Below are positions 41,953-52,049 of a stretch of DNA of 64,000 nt, in pieces. Position numbers and translations under genes: made by a program. Every line of letters starts with the position of its first letter. Within the stretch, counting starts at the first letter, position 1. The stretch covers positions 434,001 to 498,000 of the forward strand of contig NZ_JAASQL010000002.1 of assembly GCF_011762155.1 (NCBI RefSeq), given 5' to 3'. This DNA is from Wenyingzhuangia heitensis. GTDB taxonomy: Bacteria; Bacteroidota; Bacteroidia; Flavobacteriales; Flavobacteriaceae. The notes under the pieces are model-generated. The model did not search any database. It saw only the letters and a program-made list of their open reading frames with translations, and was not told the origin of the DNA.

Positions 41953-42855
41953 TTACTTTATAAAATCGTCAACAATAGCATTAATTTTTTCTTCAGATTC
42001 GTAATCCTCAGAAAATAAATATTTGTACAACAATTTGTTGTTTACTTTAGCATGTAACGATAAATCTTGATTTTTAGCATAGACTTTGTTCCACTTGTTA
42101 CGCACTAATTCCCATTTACCCTGATTTTTAGCCCACCATTCTTGTGCAGCTTTACATTTACTATCGTCTAATTTGGTATAAGTATTGTATCCTTTTTCAC
42201 GAGCTAGAATTACATCTTCTTTGCCATTTTCACGAATCACTTTTGCATTGTCTTGATCGTGTAACCAACCGTATTGAGTAACCTCGTGTCGGTTTCCTCT
42301 AAGTGTTAAATTGTAGTCGTTACGTTTGGTGTATTCTCTTCTTGGTAATGGAGCAGTGGTTGTGTTTTCCCAGTAACTTTTTCCGTCTACGTGTACCCAA
42401 CTAGCAGATCCTTCGTATCTAGGACTGTCATCAACCTGATATACTTTTTGTGTCCATTGGTTGTTTACTTCTTTTTTATTTTTTTCTTCATAATTCCATT
42501 GTCTATCTCCATTAAACATATAAAAATCTCTGTTTTCATACAACCAATCTTGTCTCCAGTGTTTTACAATAAAAGGTTTATTGGGTGGCCCCACTTGTAA
42601 TAAATGCTGAATAGAAATATGTTCTTTGTCATCTATAACTAATTGTGCCCATTCTATAGCAGTTTGATCTTGTTTTGTTTTAGAAGGTCTGTACAAAGAA
42701 TCGTTGCTATAGTTAAAGGTTTCGGCAAAATTAAAACTCACCTCAAAACAACCACACATTTCTTTAATGGCTTCTCTGTCTTTCTTTTTTTGTGCTTTTA
42801 CACTACTCACAAAAGTTAAACTCAGCACTAAGCTGGTTATCATAAACTTGTTCAT
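41953..42855 (-). CDS. DUF6607 family exported protein
   Basis: A 300-residue protein with a signal peptide ending at SSVKAQ. The mature part begins DREAIKEMCGCFEVSFNFAETF and continues with HWRQDWLYENRDFYMFNGDRQW and TTAPLPRREYTKRNDYN, the pattern of the DUF6607 family. It is divergent from the haem-type TonB receptor and cotranscribed with the DUF2271 gene. The function is unknown; the context says haem or iron handling in the periplasm or outer membrane. Confidence 0.75.
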   Translation of the reverse strand: MNKFMITSLVLSLTFVSSVKAQKKKDREAIKEMCGCFEVSFNFAETFNYSNDSLYRPSKTKQDQTAIEWAQLVIDDKEHISIQHLLQVGPPNKPFIVKHWRQDWLYENRDFYMFNGDRQWNYEEKNKKEVNNQWTQKVYQVDDSPRYEGSASWVHVDGKSYWENTTTAPLPRREYTKRNDYNLTLRGNRHEVTQYGWLHDQDNAKVIRENGKEDVILAREKGYNTYTKLDDSKCKAAQEWWAKNQGKWELVRNKWNKVYAKNQDLSLHAKVNNKLLYKYLFSEDYESEEKINAIVDDFIK

Positions 42856-42898
42856 TTATCTGTTTTTTAAAATTTTTATGTTGCGACAAATTTATAAA

Positions 42899-42935
42899 AT
42901 TTATTTAGATTGATTTAAAATAGTTTATATATTTG
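42899..42935 (+). promoter_or_regulatory. promoter and candidate iron box of haem receptor operon
   Basis: TATATTTG (42928-42935) is the -7 box, 18 bp before the ATG. Upstream lies TTATTTAGATTG (about 42901-42912), nearly the same as the element at 34591-34603 in front of the other iron operon. The same 97-bp gap must also drive the divergent DUF6607 gene. Confidence 0.5.
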
Positions 42936-42952
42936 CATAAAATTTATTTATA

Positions 42953-45109
42953 ATGAGTTTAAATAAACTTAGTGTTGTTGCCTGTTTTATACTATCAAAA
43001 GCAAATGTGTTTGCTCAACAAAACCTTTTTCCTAAAGATACTATAAAAGCACAAAATCTAGAAAAAGTGGTTCTAGTTCATAAAGACAATGTAATGTCTT
43101 TAAGTAAAAAACTGTTTTCTGTTGCTGTTATTTCTAAAAAAGATATAGAACAGACAGCAGCAAATAATTTAGCAGATGTATTGACTCAAAATTTAAATAT
43201 TACGGTAACTCCAGATGCATCTACAGGAAAATCTACAGTTAGTATGTTTGGTTTAGATGGTCAATATGTAAAAATATTAATAGACGGAATTCCTATTGCT
43301 AGTGACAATGGAATGGGAAACAATATAGATATTTCTCAGATAAATTTAGAAGACGTAAACCGAATTGAAGTAGGAGAAGGTGCCATGGGAGTCTTGTATG
43401 GAGACAATGCTGTAGCAGGAGTTATTAATATTGTAACCGAGCGTAGACAAAGACATAAATGGCAAATACAAGCCTCTGTACAAGAAGAAAGTATTGGTAA
43501 AGAATACAATATATCGGACAAAGGTCGTCATATTCAAAATTTTAAAGTGTCTAATAATTTAAATGAACATATCAATTATACACTGGGAGTTTCTAGAAAT
43601 AATTTTAATGGATTTTACAACGGATACCAAGGAAAAGATTATGTAAATATTGTTGATGGAGCTGTAAAGAATGATACTTTAAGAGGTACAGAATGGAATC
43701 CTAAAGAGCAAATAACTTATTTTGCAAATGCCAATATTAACATAGGAAAACATAACATTTTTTACAAGTTTCAATACTTTGATGAATCTGTAGATGTGTA
43801 CAATAGATTTGTTACAGGAAGAAAACAAGAAGATGGAAGCTTAAAGGCAACTGCTGTTGATGAAACTTTTGATACCAACAGAATTGTAAACAATGTTACC
43901 ATTACAGGACCTTTAAAAGGAGAGACAAATTACAATCTGTTTTTATCACAGCAAAATCAGAAAAGATATTACCAACAATATACGTACAATATATTGTTAC
44001 AAGGTATAGAAGGATACAATACAGATGCTATAAGCCAGTCTAGTGATGTCTGGTTTTCTAAAGGATTTATTAGTAATATTGTGCCTAATTCTACCTTTTT
44101 TAATTTACAAGTAGGGTATGAGTTTTCTTGGCAAGAAGGTTTTGATGCCATTGCAACGGGAGATTATTCAAACGATGTTGTTGTAAATACCTTAAACAAT
44201 TACGACTTTTTTAGTGTTGCAGATTTTTATATTAACAAAAGACTTTCTTTATATCCTGGAGCAAGAATTACAAACAATTCTCAGTTTGGTAACAAGTTCA
44301 TTTGGTCTTTATCATCCATTTATAAAATTACAGATAGCTTTAACACAAAAGCCGTATTTGGATCTGCATTTAGAGCTCCAAACTTTACAGAGCTTTTCTA
44401 TTATTTTGTAGATGCCAATCACAACGTACAAGGAAATAAAAATTTACAGCCCGAAGATGGAATCTCTATTTTATTAAACTTTAATAAAAGTACTCGTCTT
44501 ACAAAACAAAGCACTCTAAAAACAGCTTTAAAAGGGTATTATTTTGATATAGATAATAAAATTGGAGACATTACTATTGTAGAAGAAGATGGAAGTAACT
44601 TGTTTACCTATGCAAATATTGACAATTCTAAAATAGCAGGAATTTCTTTAGACAATACCTATTCTTATAAAAACCTGTCTTTAGGTTTAGGAGCAACTTA
44701 TATGGGTGAATCTACCACCATTAGTACAACAGACACTAGTAACAGTGATTACTTATGGAGTTACAATATACAATCTAATATTAATTATAAAATTCCCTCT
44801 ATTAAAACCACGTTCTCTGGACAAATAAAATATACAGGAAGAACGCAAGTATTGTTGGGAGATAATACAGGTTCTGGAGCAATAAACATTGGCCAAACAG
44901 ATAGTTTTACTTGGTTAGATGCCTCTGTAAGAAAAGATATAACCCAAAACATAAATCTAACTTTTGGAGCAAGAAATATATTAGATGTAGTTACAGTTAA
45001 CGCATCAGATGTAGCAGCAGAAGGTCATTCTAACCCAGCAAACAACAGATTGTTTGGTAACGGAAGATCTTATTTTTTAAAATTATTAATCAATTTAAAC
45101 CTTAATTAA
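42953..45109 (+). CDS. TonB-dependent haem receptor, HmuR-like
   Basis: A 718-residue outer-membrane receptor without the carboxypeptidase-like N-terminal domain. A signal peptide ends about FAQQ; a TonB box region is followed by the plug (ISKKDIEQTAANNLADVLTQ, shown in part as TAANNLADVL, then VEVGEGAMGVLYGDNA-like EVGEGAMGVLYGDNAVAG) and the barrel with FRAPNFTELFYYF. Its partner is the HmuY lipoprotein 12 bp downstream, so haem is the likely substrate. Regulation by iron is suggested by the upstream box. Confidence 0.88.
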   Translation: MSLNKLSVVACFILSKANVFAQQNLFPKDTIKAQNLEKVVLVHKDNVMSLSKKLFSVAVISKKDIEQTAANNLADVLTQNLNITVTPDASTGKSTVSMFGLDGQYVKILIDGIPIASDNGMGNNIDISQINLEDVNRIEVGEGAMGVLYGDNAVAGVINIVTERRQRHKWQIQASVQEESIGKEYNISDKGRHIQNFKVSNNLNEHINYTLGVSRNNFNGFYNGYQGKDYVNIVDGAVKNDTLRGTEWNPKEQITYFANANINIGKHNIFYKFQYFDESVDVYNRFVTGRKQEDGSLKATAVDETFDTNRIVNNVTITGPLKGETNYNLFLSQQNQKRYYQQYTYNILLQGIEGYNTDAISQSSDVWFSKGFISNIVPNSTFFNLQVGYEFSWQEGFDAIATGDYSNDVVVNTLNNYDFFSVADFYINKRLSLYPGARITNNSQFGNKFIWSLSSIYKITDSFNTKAVFGSAFRAPNFTELFYYFVDANHNVQGNKNLQPEDGISILLNFNKSTRLTKQSTLKTALKGYYFDIDNKIGDITIVEEDGSNLFTYANIDNSKIAGISLDNTYSYKNLSLGLGATYMGESTTISTTDTSNSDYLWSYNIQSNINYKIPSIKTTFSGQIKYTGRTQVLLGDNTGSGAINIGQTDSFTWLDASVRKDITQNINLTFGARNILDVVTVNASDVAAEGHSNPANNRLFGNGRSYFLKLLINLNLN

Positions 45110-45121
45110 AAATCAATCAAA

Positions 45122-46633
45122 ATGAAAAAACAACTATTCATAAAGCTACTATGTGCACTATTTGTCTTTAGTTCTTGTAGCAATGATGATAGCACTAATT
45201 TAATAGACTTTACCGTCTCTTTTAAAAACACAACTACCAGTATTATAGAAGGTGAATCAGAAGCAGCTATCGATTTAAATTTTTCTAGAGCTGCCGCTAC
45301 CTCTGGAGTTATTGATCTATCTTATTCGGTAGAGAATGCTGTTTATGGAACCGATTTTACAACCAATCCTTCTGGAGAAAACGGAACTATTTCAATTCCT
45401 GTAGCTTCAGGGGATAGTAAAGCAACTGTTACGTTAACTAAACTTACAGATCCTATTGAAGGAACTTCTAGAAGTATTGATTTTACGATTGCCTCATTAG
45501 AAAGTTCAGGGTGGGATTATGGAGCCAACAAAACAATTAATGTTAGTTTTACACCCGTAGCATCTACAGGAGCTGTTATAGATTTATTAACTGGTGGTTC
45601 TACACAACCTAACCAAAGTTATATAGATTTAAGTACAGGTAAGCAAACTCCTGTTAAAAGAGATACTTGGGAAATAGCAGTCTACAATGGTACAGAAAAC
45701 AGGGTGTTTTTAAATTCTTCTTTATTAGTAGCCGCGGCAGAGTTAAAAGGGAAAACAGATCTTTTATCAGTCACAGAAACCAGCAATTTAACAGAAACAT
45801 TAACGTTAAATTCTTGGGGAGCACCTACGGAGGTAGCTACGGTTTCAGAATTATTGGTGAATTTACCTGTGGGGTACTCTCAGTTTAGCAATGTAGAACA
45901 AGGAATTGTATTTACAGACTCTAAAGAAGGGAATATAGACGAAACTGCTTTTTCTGAAATATCTACCACAGCTAGTGAAAACAATGTATATATAGTTTCT
46001 TTAGGGAATGAAATTCCTACAGATGCAGCCGCAGCAGGAGCTTTAAACACAACAGGAGAACATAGAGGTTATGTAAAAGTAAGAGTGTTAACAGATGGTA
46101 ACTCATACACGATTCGTTATGCTGATTTAAATGAAACAACTACTTATAAAGAGCTTGTAGTACAAAAGAACAGTAGCAAAGTTAAAACAGCAATTAGTTT
46201 AACAAATGATGGTGTAGTAGAAGTAGAGCCAGAGTCATCTAAATGGGATCTTAATTTTTCAGGTGTGTTTTCTTATAGTTCAGGAGGATATGGATTGACA
46301 TATTCTGATTACGGATTGCACAACACTTTAGGAAACGTAGGATTGTACCAAGTGCTTACTTACAAAGTTGAAGATGATGTTAGAACAGACTTAGAGGTGT
46401 CAAGTTATATAGATTTTCAGTTAAGCAATGTAGATGATGCTTCTTTTATATATGATAATCAAACGGTAATAGCTAGTGATTGGAGAAACAGTGGAGATGG
46501 AATAGCCAAAGATGATAGATATTATATTATAAAAGACAATGAGGGAAACTTATATAAATTACGCTTTACGGCTTTGTTAAGTAGTAGTGGAGAAAGAGGT
46601 TACTCTCAATTTGAGTATAAAAAATTAAACTAA
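45122..46633 (+). CDS. HmuY family haem-binding lipoprotein with N-terminal Calx-beta-like domain
   Basis: A 503-residue lipoprotein; lipobox FSSC (about Cys19) is followed by SNDDS, the surface-export signal. Residues about 30-145 look like a Calx-beta domain (IIEGESEAAIDLNFS, AVYGTDFTTNPSGENGTI). The C-terminal about 330 residues are HmuY (YIDLSTGKQ, RDTWEIAVYNGTENRVFLNS). HmuY takes haem from host or environmental proteins and passes it to HmuR. Classic HmuY is much shorter, so the extra domain is notable. Confidence 0.85.
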   Translation: MKKQLFIKLLCALFVFSSCSNDDSTNLIDFTVSFKNTTTSIIEGESEAAIDLNFSRAAATSGVIDLSYSVENAVYGTDFTTNPSGENGTISIPVASGDSKATVTLTKLTDPIEGTSRSIDFTIASLESSGWDYGANKTINVSFTPVASTGAVIDLLTGGSTQPNQSYIDLSTGKQTPVKRDTWEIAVYNGTENRVFLNSSLLVAAAELKGKTDLLSVTETSNLTETLTLNSWGAPTEVATVSELLVNLPVGYSQFSNVEQGIVFTDSKEGNIDETAFSEISTTASENNVYIVSLGNEIPTDAAAAGALNTTGEHRGYVKVRVLTDGNSYTIRYADLNETTTYKELVVQKNSSKVKTAISLTNDGVVEVEPESSKWDLNFSGVFSYSSGGYGLTYSDYGLHNTLGNVGLYQVLTYKVEDDVRTDLEVSSYIDFQLSNVDDASFIYDNQTVIASDWRNSGDGIAKDDRYYIIKDNEGNLYKLRFTALLSSSGERGYSQFEYKKLN

Positions 46634-46680
46634 TAAAAAGAAAGTATTTGTTTAAGTTGCACGTGTTTTGTTTAGTAGAG

Positions 46681-46710
46681 AAAAGGCTGTCTATTTATAG
46701 ACAGCCTTTT
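46681..46710. terminator. bidirectional terminator
   Basis: AAAAGGCTGTCTAT and ATAGACAGCCTTTT are exact arms with a TT loop between the convergent hmuY and ttcA genes. Confidence 0.85.
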
Positions 46711-46748
46711 TATATGTGTATTATATTCACTAAAACAAGAGAGATTTT

Positions 46749-47537
46749 TTATACTTTGTTAGGAATATGGCTTTCTAAATTTTTAAAATCATACAAATCA
46801 CGATCTAGTAAATGAGAAGGATATACATTTTGTAAAGCATTCATCATAATAGAACTTCTGTCCGGAAAGTCTGCTTCCCAATCCTCTATCATTTGTTTTA
46901 CTTTTTTACGTTGTAAATTTTCTTGAGAACCACATAAGTTACAAGGAATAATAGGAAACTGCATATGTTGTGCATATACTTCAATATCACTTTCTTTACA
47001 AAAAGCAAGAGGTCTAATAATAACTAAATCACCCGCATCGTTTAAAAATTTAGGAGGCATGGTTTCTATTTTTCCCGAAAAGAAAAAGTTTAAGAAAAAG
47101 GTTTCCAAGATATCATTTCTATGGTGTCCTAAAGCTAGTTTGTTACAACCTAAATCTTTCGCGGCTTCATACAAAGTTCCTCTTCTTAATCTAGAACACA
47201 AACTACAGGTAGTTTTACCTTCGGGAGTTTTCTCCATTACTACTTTATAAGTGTTTTTTTCAATAATTTTAAAATCTACTCCCAAGTTACTTAAATAAGT
47301 AGGTAATACATCTTCGGGAAAACCGGGTTGTTTCTGATCTAAATTTACCGCAATAATATCAAAAGAAATAGGAGCTACTTTTTTAAAATGCAACATCATA
47401 TCTAACATTGCATAACTATCTTTTCCCCCAGACAAGCATACCATTACTTTGTCTCCCTCTTCAATCATTGTAAATTGCTCTATGGCTTCACCCACAGCTC
47501 TATGCAATTTTTTAGTTACTACTTTCCTGTTTTCCAT
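46749..47537 (-). CDS. ttcA: tRNA 2-thiocytidine biosynthesis protein TtcA
   Basis: A 262-residue iron-sulfur ATP pyrophosphatase that makes 2-thiocytidine at position 32 of tRNA. The PP-loop SGGKDS lies at 36-41. [13 protein letters not shown] (about 111) and CNLCGSQ (about 201) supply the cluster ligands of the TtcA type. Length and order match the family. Confidence 0.93.
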   Translation of the reverse strand: MENRKVVTKKLHRAVGEAIEQFTMIEEGDKVMVCLSGGKDSYAMLDMMLHFKKVAPISFDIIAVNLDQKQPGFPEDVLPTYLSNLGVDFKIIEKNTYKVVMEKTPEGKTTCSLCSRLRRGTLYEAAKDLGCNKLALGHHRNDILETFFLNFFFSGKIETMPPKFLNDAGDLVIIRPLAFCKESDIEVYAQHMQFPIIPCNLCGSQENLQRKKVKQMIEDWEADFPDRSSIMMNALQNVYPSHLLDRDLYDFKNLESHIPNKV

Positions 47538-47642
47538 AAATGCAAAAATAGTGTTTAGATGTGTAGTATTAAAAAAATAGTGTAGCGTTCTATCATCAAT
47601 TTTTAGGCTGTTAGTTTTTAGAATTATTTCGTCTAAAAATGC

Positions 47643-48320
47643 ATGAATACAGATGCTTTAGAAATAGATTTAATATACGACATTATTTGCCCTTGGTGTT
47701 ATATTGGACACCAACGATTAACCAATGCTATTCAAAAAACAAAGGCAAAGGTTCAAATACGTTTGGTTCCTTTTCAAATACGACCTAATTTGCCAGAGCA
47801 AGGAATTTCTATAAAAGAATATTGGAAAAGTAAAGGGATTGATGACCCTATTTTGGCTTATAAAAAAGTGTCAGAAGCTGCTTTAGCGGAAGGTTTAGAA
47901 ATCAATCCAGAAAAATTTACCACAATTCCTAATACCTTAAAAATTCATCAGGTAATTTTAAAAGCAGAAGACATAGGTGTGGGGTTACAAGTTTTACACG
48001 CAATACAAACGGCTTATTTTTCTAAAGGAGTTGACATTTCTCTGTTAGAAAACATTCTTAAAATCACCAAAAATTATTTATTGACAGAGGTGGTTACAAA
48101 AGCATGGAATAGTGAGTTAGACATTTACAAAAATTTAGTGCTTGCTAAAGAAAAATCAGCTAGAGACTTACACGTAAATGCTGTGCCTACTTATATTGTG
48201 GATCATAAACATAGAATTTCTGGAGCTGTTTCTAATTTTACGTTGATGGATATGTTACAGCAATTAGCACCCAAAGAAATTGTAGGTGATTTTTGTGATA
48301 TTAAAACAGAAAATTGTTAA
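47643..48320 (+). CDS. DsbA family oxidoreductase, FrnE-like
   Basis: A 225-residue thioredoxin-fold protein with active site CPWC (16-19) in [16 protein letters not shown], the helical insertion, and the cis-Pro loop VNAVPTYIV near 179-187. There is no signal peptide, so it acts in the cytoplasm like FrnE-type disulfide isomerases. The C-terminus carries extra cysteines (FCDIKTENC). It is followed 27 bp later by a nitroreductase gene. Confidence 0.88.
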   Translation: MNTDALEIDLIYDIICPWCYIGHQRLTNAIQKTKAKVQIRLVPFQIRPNLPEQGISIKEYWKSKGIDDPILAYKKVSEAALAEGLEINPEKFTTIPNTLKIHQVILKAEDIGVGLQVLHAIQTAYFSKGVDISLLENILKITKNYLLTEVVTKAWNSELDIYKNLVLAKEKSARDLHVNAVPTYIVDHKHRISGAVSNFTLMDMLQQLAPKEIVGDFCDIKTENC

Positions 48321-48347
48321 ACTTAATTTTTATAAAACAGAGATATA

Positions 48348-48947
48348 ATGAAATTTTTAAACGCAATACAAAATAGATATACCACCAAGTTGTATAAGGA
48401 TGATAAAAAAATTGATACAGATAAAATTGAAGCTTTAAAAGAGGTGTTAAGATTAAGTCCATCCTCTATAAACAGTCAGCCATGGGAATTTGTGTTTGTG
48501 TCTGATGTAGATACAAAAAACAAATTATCAATGGTTTCTCAGCACAATACAGATAAAGTTAAAAACTGCGATACTGTTGTGGTTTTTAGAAGTGTAGATA
48601 ATTTATCAAAATTTAAAGAAGAACTAGCGAATAGGTTGCCAGAATATGCCTTTGGTTTTTACCAAGATTATATCAATCAGCATTCTGAAAATGAAACAAA
48701 AACATGGATGGACAAGCAATTGTATATTGCTTTGGGTACTTTTTTAAGTGCTTGTGCTACTATGCAAATAGATTCAACTCCCATGGAAGGTATAGAAGCA
48801 GAAAAGTATGATGCTATTTTAGGAAATGATGATTATAGAAGTGTTTTTGCCGTAGCAATTGGTTTTAGAGATGAGAATGATTTGAATCAATTAAGTGAAA
48901 AACCAAAATCTAGAAAACCTTTAGAGGAGGTGATTAGAACAATCTAA
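48348..48947 (+). CDS. nitroreductase family FMN oxidoreductase
   Basis: A 199-residue NfsB-like nitroreductase. The FMN-binding start NRYTTKLYKDD, the LSPSSINSQPWEFVFV motif and the C-terminal AVAIGFRDEND with SRKPLEEVI are present. It reduces nitro compounds or quinones with NAD(P)H. It is probably cotranscribed with the FrnE-like gene, which suggests a stress role. It is convergent with modC with one base between the stops. Confidence 0.9.
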   Translation: MKFLNAIQNRYTTKLYKDDKKIDTDKIEALKEVLRLSPSSINSQPWEFVFVSDVDTKNKLSMVSQHNTDKVKNCDTVVVFRSVDNLSKFKEELANRLPEYAFGFYQDYINQHSENETKTWMDKQLYIALGTFLSACATMQIDSTPMEGIEAEKYDAILGNDDYRSVFAVAIGFRDENDLNQLSEKPKSRKPLEEVIRTI

Positions 48948-48948
48948 T

Positions 48949-49770
48949 TTATAAAAGACTAATTTCTACAAGATCACCAATCGTGTATTTACTCGTTTTA
49001 ATTTGACTCTTTTTTAATAAGATTTGTTGCACACCAATTAACACGGTTACTGCTTCTTGATTTAAATCTAGCACAGTGCCTTTAAGTATATTGTTTGGGT
49101 TGCTGTCTAGCAAAATACTAGGATTTCCTTGGTCTATTACTTCTCCATAATTCATAACACACACATGGTGAGCAAGTTTTAAAACTTCTTGCAAACTGTG
49201 TGTTACCATAATTACAGTAAATTCATATTTTTTTTGCAAAGCAACTAAATAGCTTTGTAATTTGTGTCTTAAAACCTCATCAATAGCAGTTAAAGGTTCA
49301 TCTAATAACAACAAATCTGGTTCTTGTACCAAGGCTCTAGCTAAGGCAACTCTTTGTTTTTGACCTCCAGAAAGCTCCGTAGGTTTGGTCATTAACAAAT
49401 GTTTTATTTCTAAAGTAGCAATCACATCATTTAACAATTCTTGATTTAGTTTCTTTTTAACAAATTTTAAATTGTTTAAAACTGTCATATTAGGAAATAA
49501 ACCATAATCCTGAAACACATATGCTATGTTTCTTTTTGCAAGTGGTATGCATTTTTTTTTAGTGGTGTTTTCCCAATAGGTATGATTTACTTTTATAATT
49601 CCTTCGTCAATTTTGTCTAAACCACTAATCAAACGTAATAAAGAAGTTTTTCCAGCTCCCGAAGGTCCAAAAACCACATTGATAGCCTTATGTTTAAAAG
49701 AGGTTTTTATATTTAAATAAAAAGCTCTTTTTCCTGTAATATAGGTTTTGTTAAATTCACAATTAATCAT
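48949..49770 (-). CDS. modC: molybdate ABC transporter ATP-binding protein ModC
   Basis: A 273-residue ABC ATPase. Walker A is GPSGAGKTS, the Q-loop FQDYGLFPNM, the signature LSGGQKQR, Walker B LLLLDEPLTAID and the switch His MVTHS. A C-terminal TOBE/MOP-like segment includes VLIGVQQILLKKSQI. The ATG at 49770 overlaps the modB stop by 4 bp, which decides the start over one at 49815. It energises uptake of molybdate or tungstate. Confidence 0.85.
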   Translation of the reverse strand: MINCEFNKTYITGKRAFYLNIKTSFKHKAINVVFGPSGAGKTSLLRLISGLDKIDEGIIKVNHTYWENTTKKKCIPLAKRNIAYVFQDYGLFPNMTVLNNLKFVKKKLNQELLNDVIATLEIKHLLMTKPTELSGGQKQRVALARALVQEPDLLLLDEPLTAIDEVLRHKLQSYLVALQKKYEFTVIMVTHSLQEVLKLAHHVCVMNYGEVIDQGNPSILLDSNPNNILKGTVLDLNQEAVTVLIGVQQILLKKSQIKTSKYTIGDLVEISLL

Positions 49771-50441
49771 CTTATTACACGTTTTAAGTAGCCACCATTT
49801 ATTAAATAAACACAAAGTAAAACAGCAAAAGAAATCCCTAATAATATTAAAGAATATTGATTGGCTGCGGTGTAATTTAAAGCTTCTACCTCATCGTAAA
49901 TAGCAATAGAAGCAACTTTTGTTTTTTGTGGAATGTTACCACCAATCATTAAAACCACACCAAACTCTCCAATGGTATGAGCAAAGGTGAGTACAATTCC
50001 TGTAAGAATTGCAGGTTTGATATTGGGTAATAACACTTTTTTTAAAATTAAAAACCTTGACTTTCCCATTAACTGAGCAGTTTCGGTGTATGATTTTGGC
50101 AAGGCAGACAATCCTGCTTGAATAGGGTGTACCATAAATGGAAGACTATATATAACTGATGCCACAACCAATCCTGTAAAAGAAAATACCAATTGAATTT
50201 CAAAAGTATTTTGCAACCAAGCTCCTATAAAATTGTTAGGTCCCAAAAAGATTAAAAAATAAAAACCTAAAACTGTAGGAGGTAACACCAAAGGCATTGA
50301 AACAATAGCTTCTATAATAGGTTTTAATTTAGAGCGAGTTTGTACCAACCAATAAGATATGGGCATAGCAATAAAAAACAACAAAAAAGTTGTAATTGCT
50401 GCCAATTTAAAGGTTAAGTATAAAGGTTCTAAGTTCATCAA
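49767..50441 (-). CDS. modB: molybdate ABC transporter permease ModB
   Basis: A 224-residue permease with about five membrane segments and the EAA loop ETAQLMGKSRFLILKKVLLP near 130-150. TIGEFGVVLMIGGNIP is typical of ModB. It pairs with ModC downstream. No modA-type binding protein is next to it: upstream are a terminator and the ATPase gene. ModA may be encoded elsewhere. Confidence 0.85.
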   Translation of the reverse strand: MMNLEPLYLTFKLAAITTFLLFFIAMPISYWLVQTRSKLKPIIEAIVSMPLVLPPTVLGFYFLIFLGPNNFIGAWLQNTFEIQLVFSFTGLVVASVIYSLPFMVHPIQAGLSALPKSYTETAQLMGKSRFLILKKVLLPNIKPAILTGIVLTFAHTIGEFGVVLMIGGNIPQKTKVASIAIYDEVEALNYTAANQYSLILLGISFAVLLCVYLINGGYLKRVIR

Positions 50442-50515
50442 AAGTCTAATCTAAATCAAATATCTATAAATTAAAAGGATTATCAATGATTTGAATTTAC
50501 GGATTTAAAAAAGGA

Positions 50516-50551
50516 AAACCTCTATGCTAAACATGTTTAGCATAGAGGTTT
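50516..50551. terminator. 36-bp perfect palindrome terminator
   Basis: AAACCTCTATGCTAAACA is followed by its exact reverse complement. It lies after the MoxR-like gene and before modB and ends the former operon. Confidence 0.75.
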
Positions 50552-50584
50552 GTATATCTGGGGTTTATATGCAGTTATAGAGTT

Positions 50585-52048
50585 TTAAATCCCATCAATA
50601 AAACTTTCAAAAGTATCTTTAAAACCATAACCTTCACTTAATTCTACTTTGCTTAGTTTTTTATATTCTACCATAGCCCACAACACAAATTCTTTAAAAA
50701 AATGAATGTCTTTTTGATCTAAATCAGGCTGATATTTTATAAGTAAATCCGTTAATGGCTGAATATAATCTAATTGTTGTATGTGTTCTTTGTTTGTTAA
50801 ATCGTTAGCCAATTCAAAATCTGTTCCTTCTATAAACCATTTGATCAATTCATCATAAGGAGTCGTTGCATCTTTACGAACTAACTTTTCTATAGCAGGA
50901 AAATAAGTTGGAAATAACGTTTTAACGGCATCGTTAATTAAGTTTTCGGCAACCGATGCAGCTCCTTCTTGTTCACCTTCATACACCAATTCTATTTTTC
51001 CGTTAATAGCAGGAATAATTCCGATAAAATCACTCAATCTAACACTTGTGTTTTGTTCTTCAGAAGCTAACATTCTTAATTCTGCAGTACTCATTAAATT
51101 CTCGTAAGCAGATATACTTAAACGAGCACTTACACCACTTTTTACATCTACAAATTCACTTTCTCTAGCTTCAAAACCAATTTGTTCTATAAGATCTTTT
51201 GCCAGCTCTGGAACGTAAATATTATCTGCTTGGTTTTTTTCTAGTTTGGCTTCTTGTTGCGTAATGGTTTTTGCAATTTGTATACTATCTGGGTAGTGTG
51301 TTAAAATTTGCGAACCAATTCTATCTTTTAAAGGAGTAATAATACTTCCTCTATTGGTGTAATCTTCGGGATTTGCAGTAAATACAAATTGCATATCCAA
51401 ATCAAAACGTAATTTAAAACCACGAATTTGAATGTCTCCTTCTTGCAAAATATTAAACAAAGCTACTTGAATTCTGGCTTGTAAATCGGGTAATTCATTA
51501 ATAACAAAAATACATCTGTTTGCTCTAGGAATCATTCCGTAGTGAATTACTCTATCATCGGCATAAGACAATTTTAAATTGGCTGCTTTTATAGGATCAA
51601 TATCTCCAATAATATCAGCTACGGTAACATCTGGAGTGGCTAACTTTTCCGCAAATCTTTCTGAGCGATGTAACCAACTAATAGGGGTGTGGTCATCTTT
51701 TTCTGCAATTAATTCTTTGGCAAAACGAGAAATAGGTTTTAAGGGATCGTCATTAATTTCTGAACCACTAACAACAGGAATATACTCATCTAATAAATTA
51801 GTCATTTGACGAGCCAAACGTGTTTTTGCTTGTCCACGTAATCCTAATAAATTAATGTTATGTTTAGATAAAATAGCACGTTCTAATTGAGGAATTACCG
51901 TTTTTTCATACCCATGAACTCCTGTAAAAGTTTCCTTTTGTTCTTTTTTAAGGTTGATTAAATTACTTCTTAATTCTTCTTTAATACTTTTATAAATGTA
52001 ACCAGAGGCTTTTAATTCTCCTAAAGTTTTTATGGCTGTTTGTTTCAT
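50585..52048 (-). CDS. MoxR/magnesium-chelatase-type AAA+ ATPase
   Basis: A 487-residue AAA+ ATPase. Walker A-like GLRGQAKTRLAR (about 77-88), the segment VINELPDL as Walker B with the sensor FTANPEDYTNRG, and the C-terminal lid are visible. It resembles the magnesium-chelatase I subunit and MoxR ATPases that act with VWA proteins as metal-insertion chaperones. I chose the ATG at 52048, one base after the VWA stop; a longer start at 52093 would overlap by 44 bp. The target protein is not evident here. Confidence 0.82.
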   Translation of the reverse strand: MKQTAIKTLGELKASGYIYKSIKEELRSNLINLKKEQKETFTGVHGYEKTVIPQLERAILSKHNINLLGLRGQAKTRLARQMTNLLDEYIPVVSGSEINDDPLKPISRFAKELIAEKDDHTPISWLHRSERFAEKLATPDVTVADIIGDIDPIKAANLKLSYADDRVIHYGMIPRANRCIFVINELPDLQARIQVALFNILQEGDIQIRGFKLRFDLDMQFVFTANPEDYTNRGSIITPLKDRIGSQILTHYPDSIQIAKTITQQEAKLEKNQADNIYVPELAKDLIEQIGFEARESEFVDVKSGVSARLSISAYENLMSTAELRMLASEEQNTSVRLSDFIGIIPAINGKIELVYEGEQEGAASVAENLINDAVKTLFPTYFPAIEKLVRKDATTPYDELIKWFIEGTDFELANDLTNKEHIQQLDYIQPLTDLLIKYQPDLDQKDIHFFKEFVLWAMVEYKKLSKVELSEGYGFKDTFESFIDGI

Positions 52049-52049
52049 A

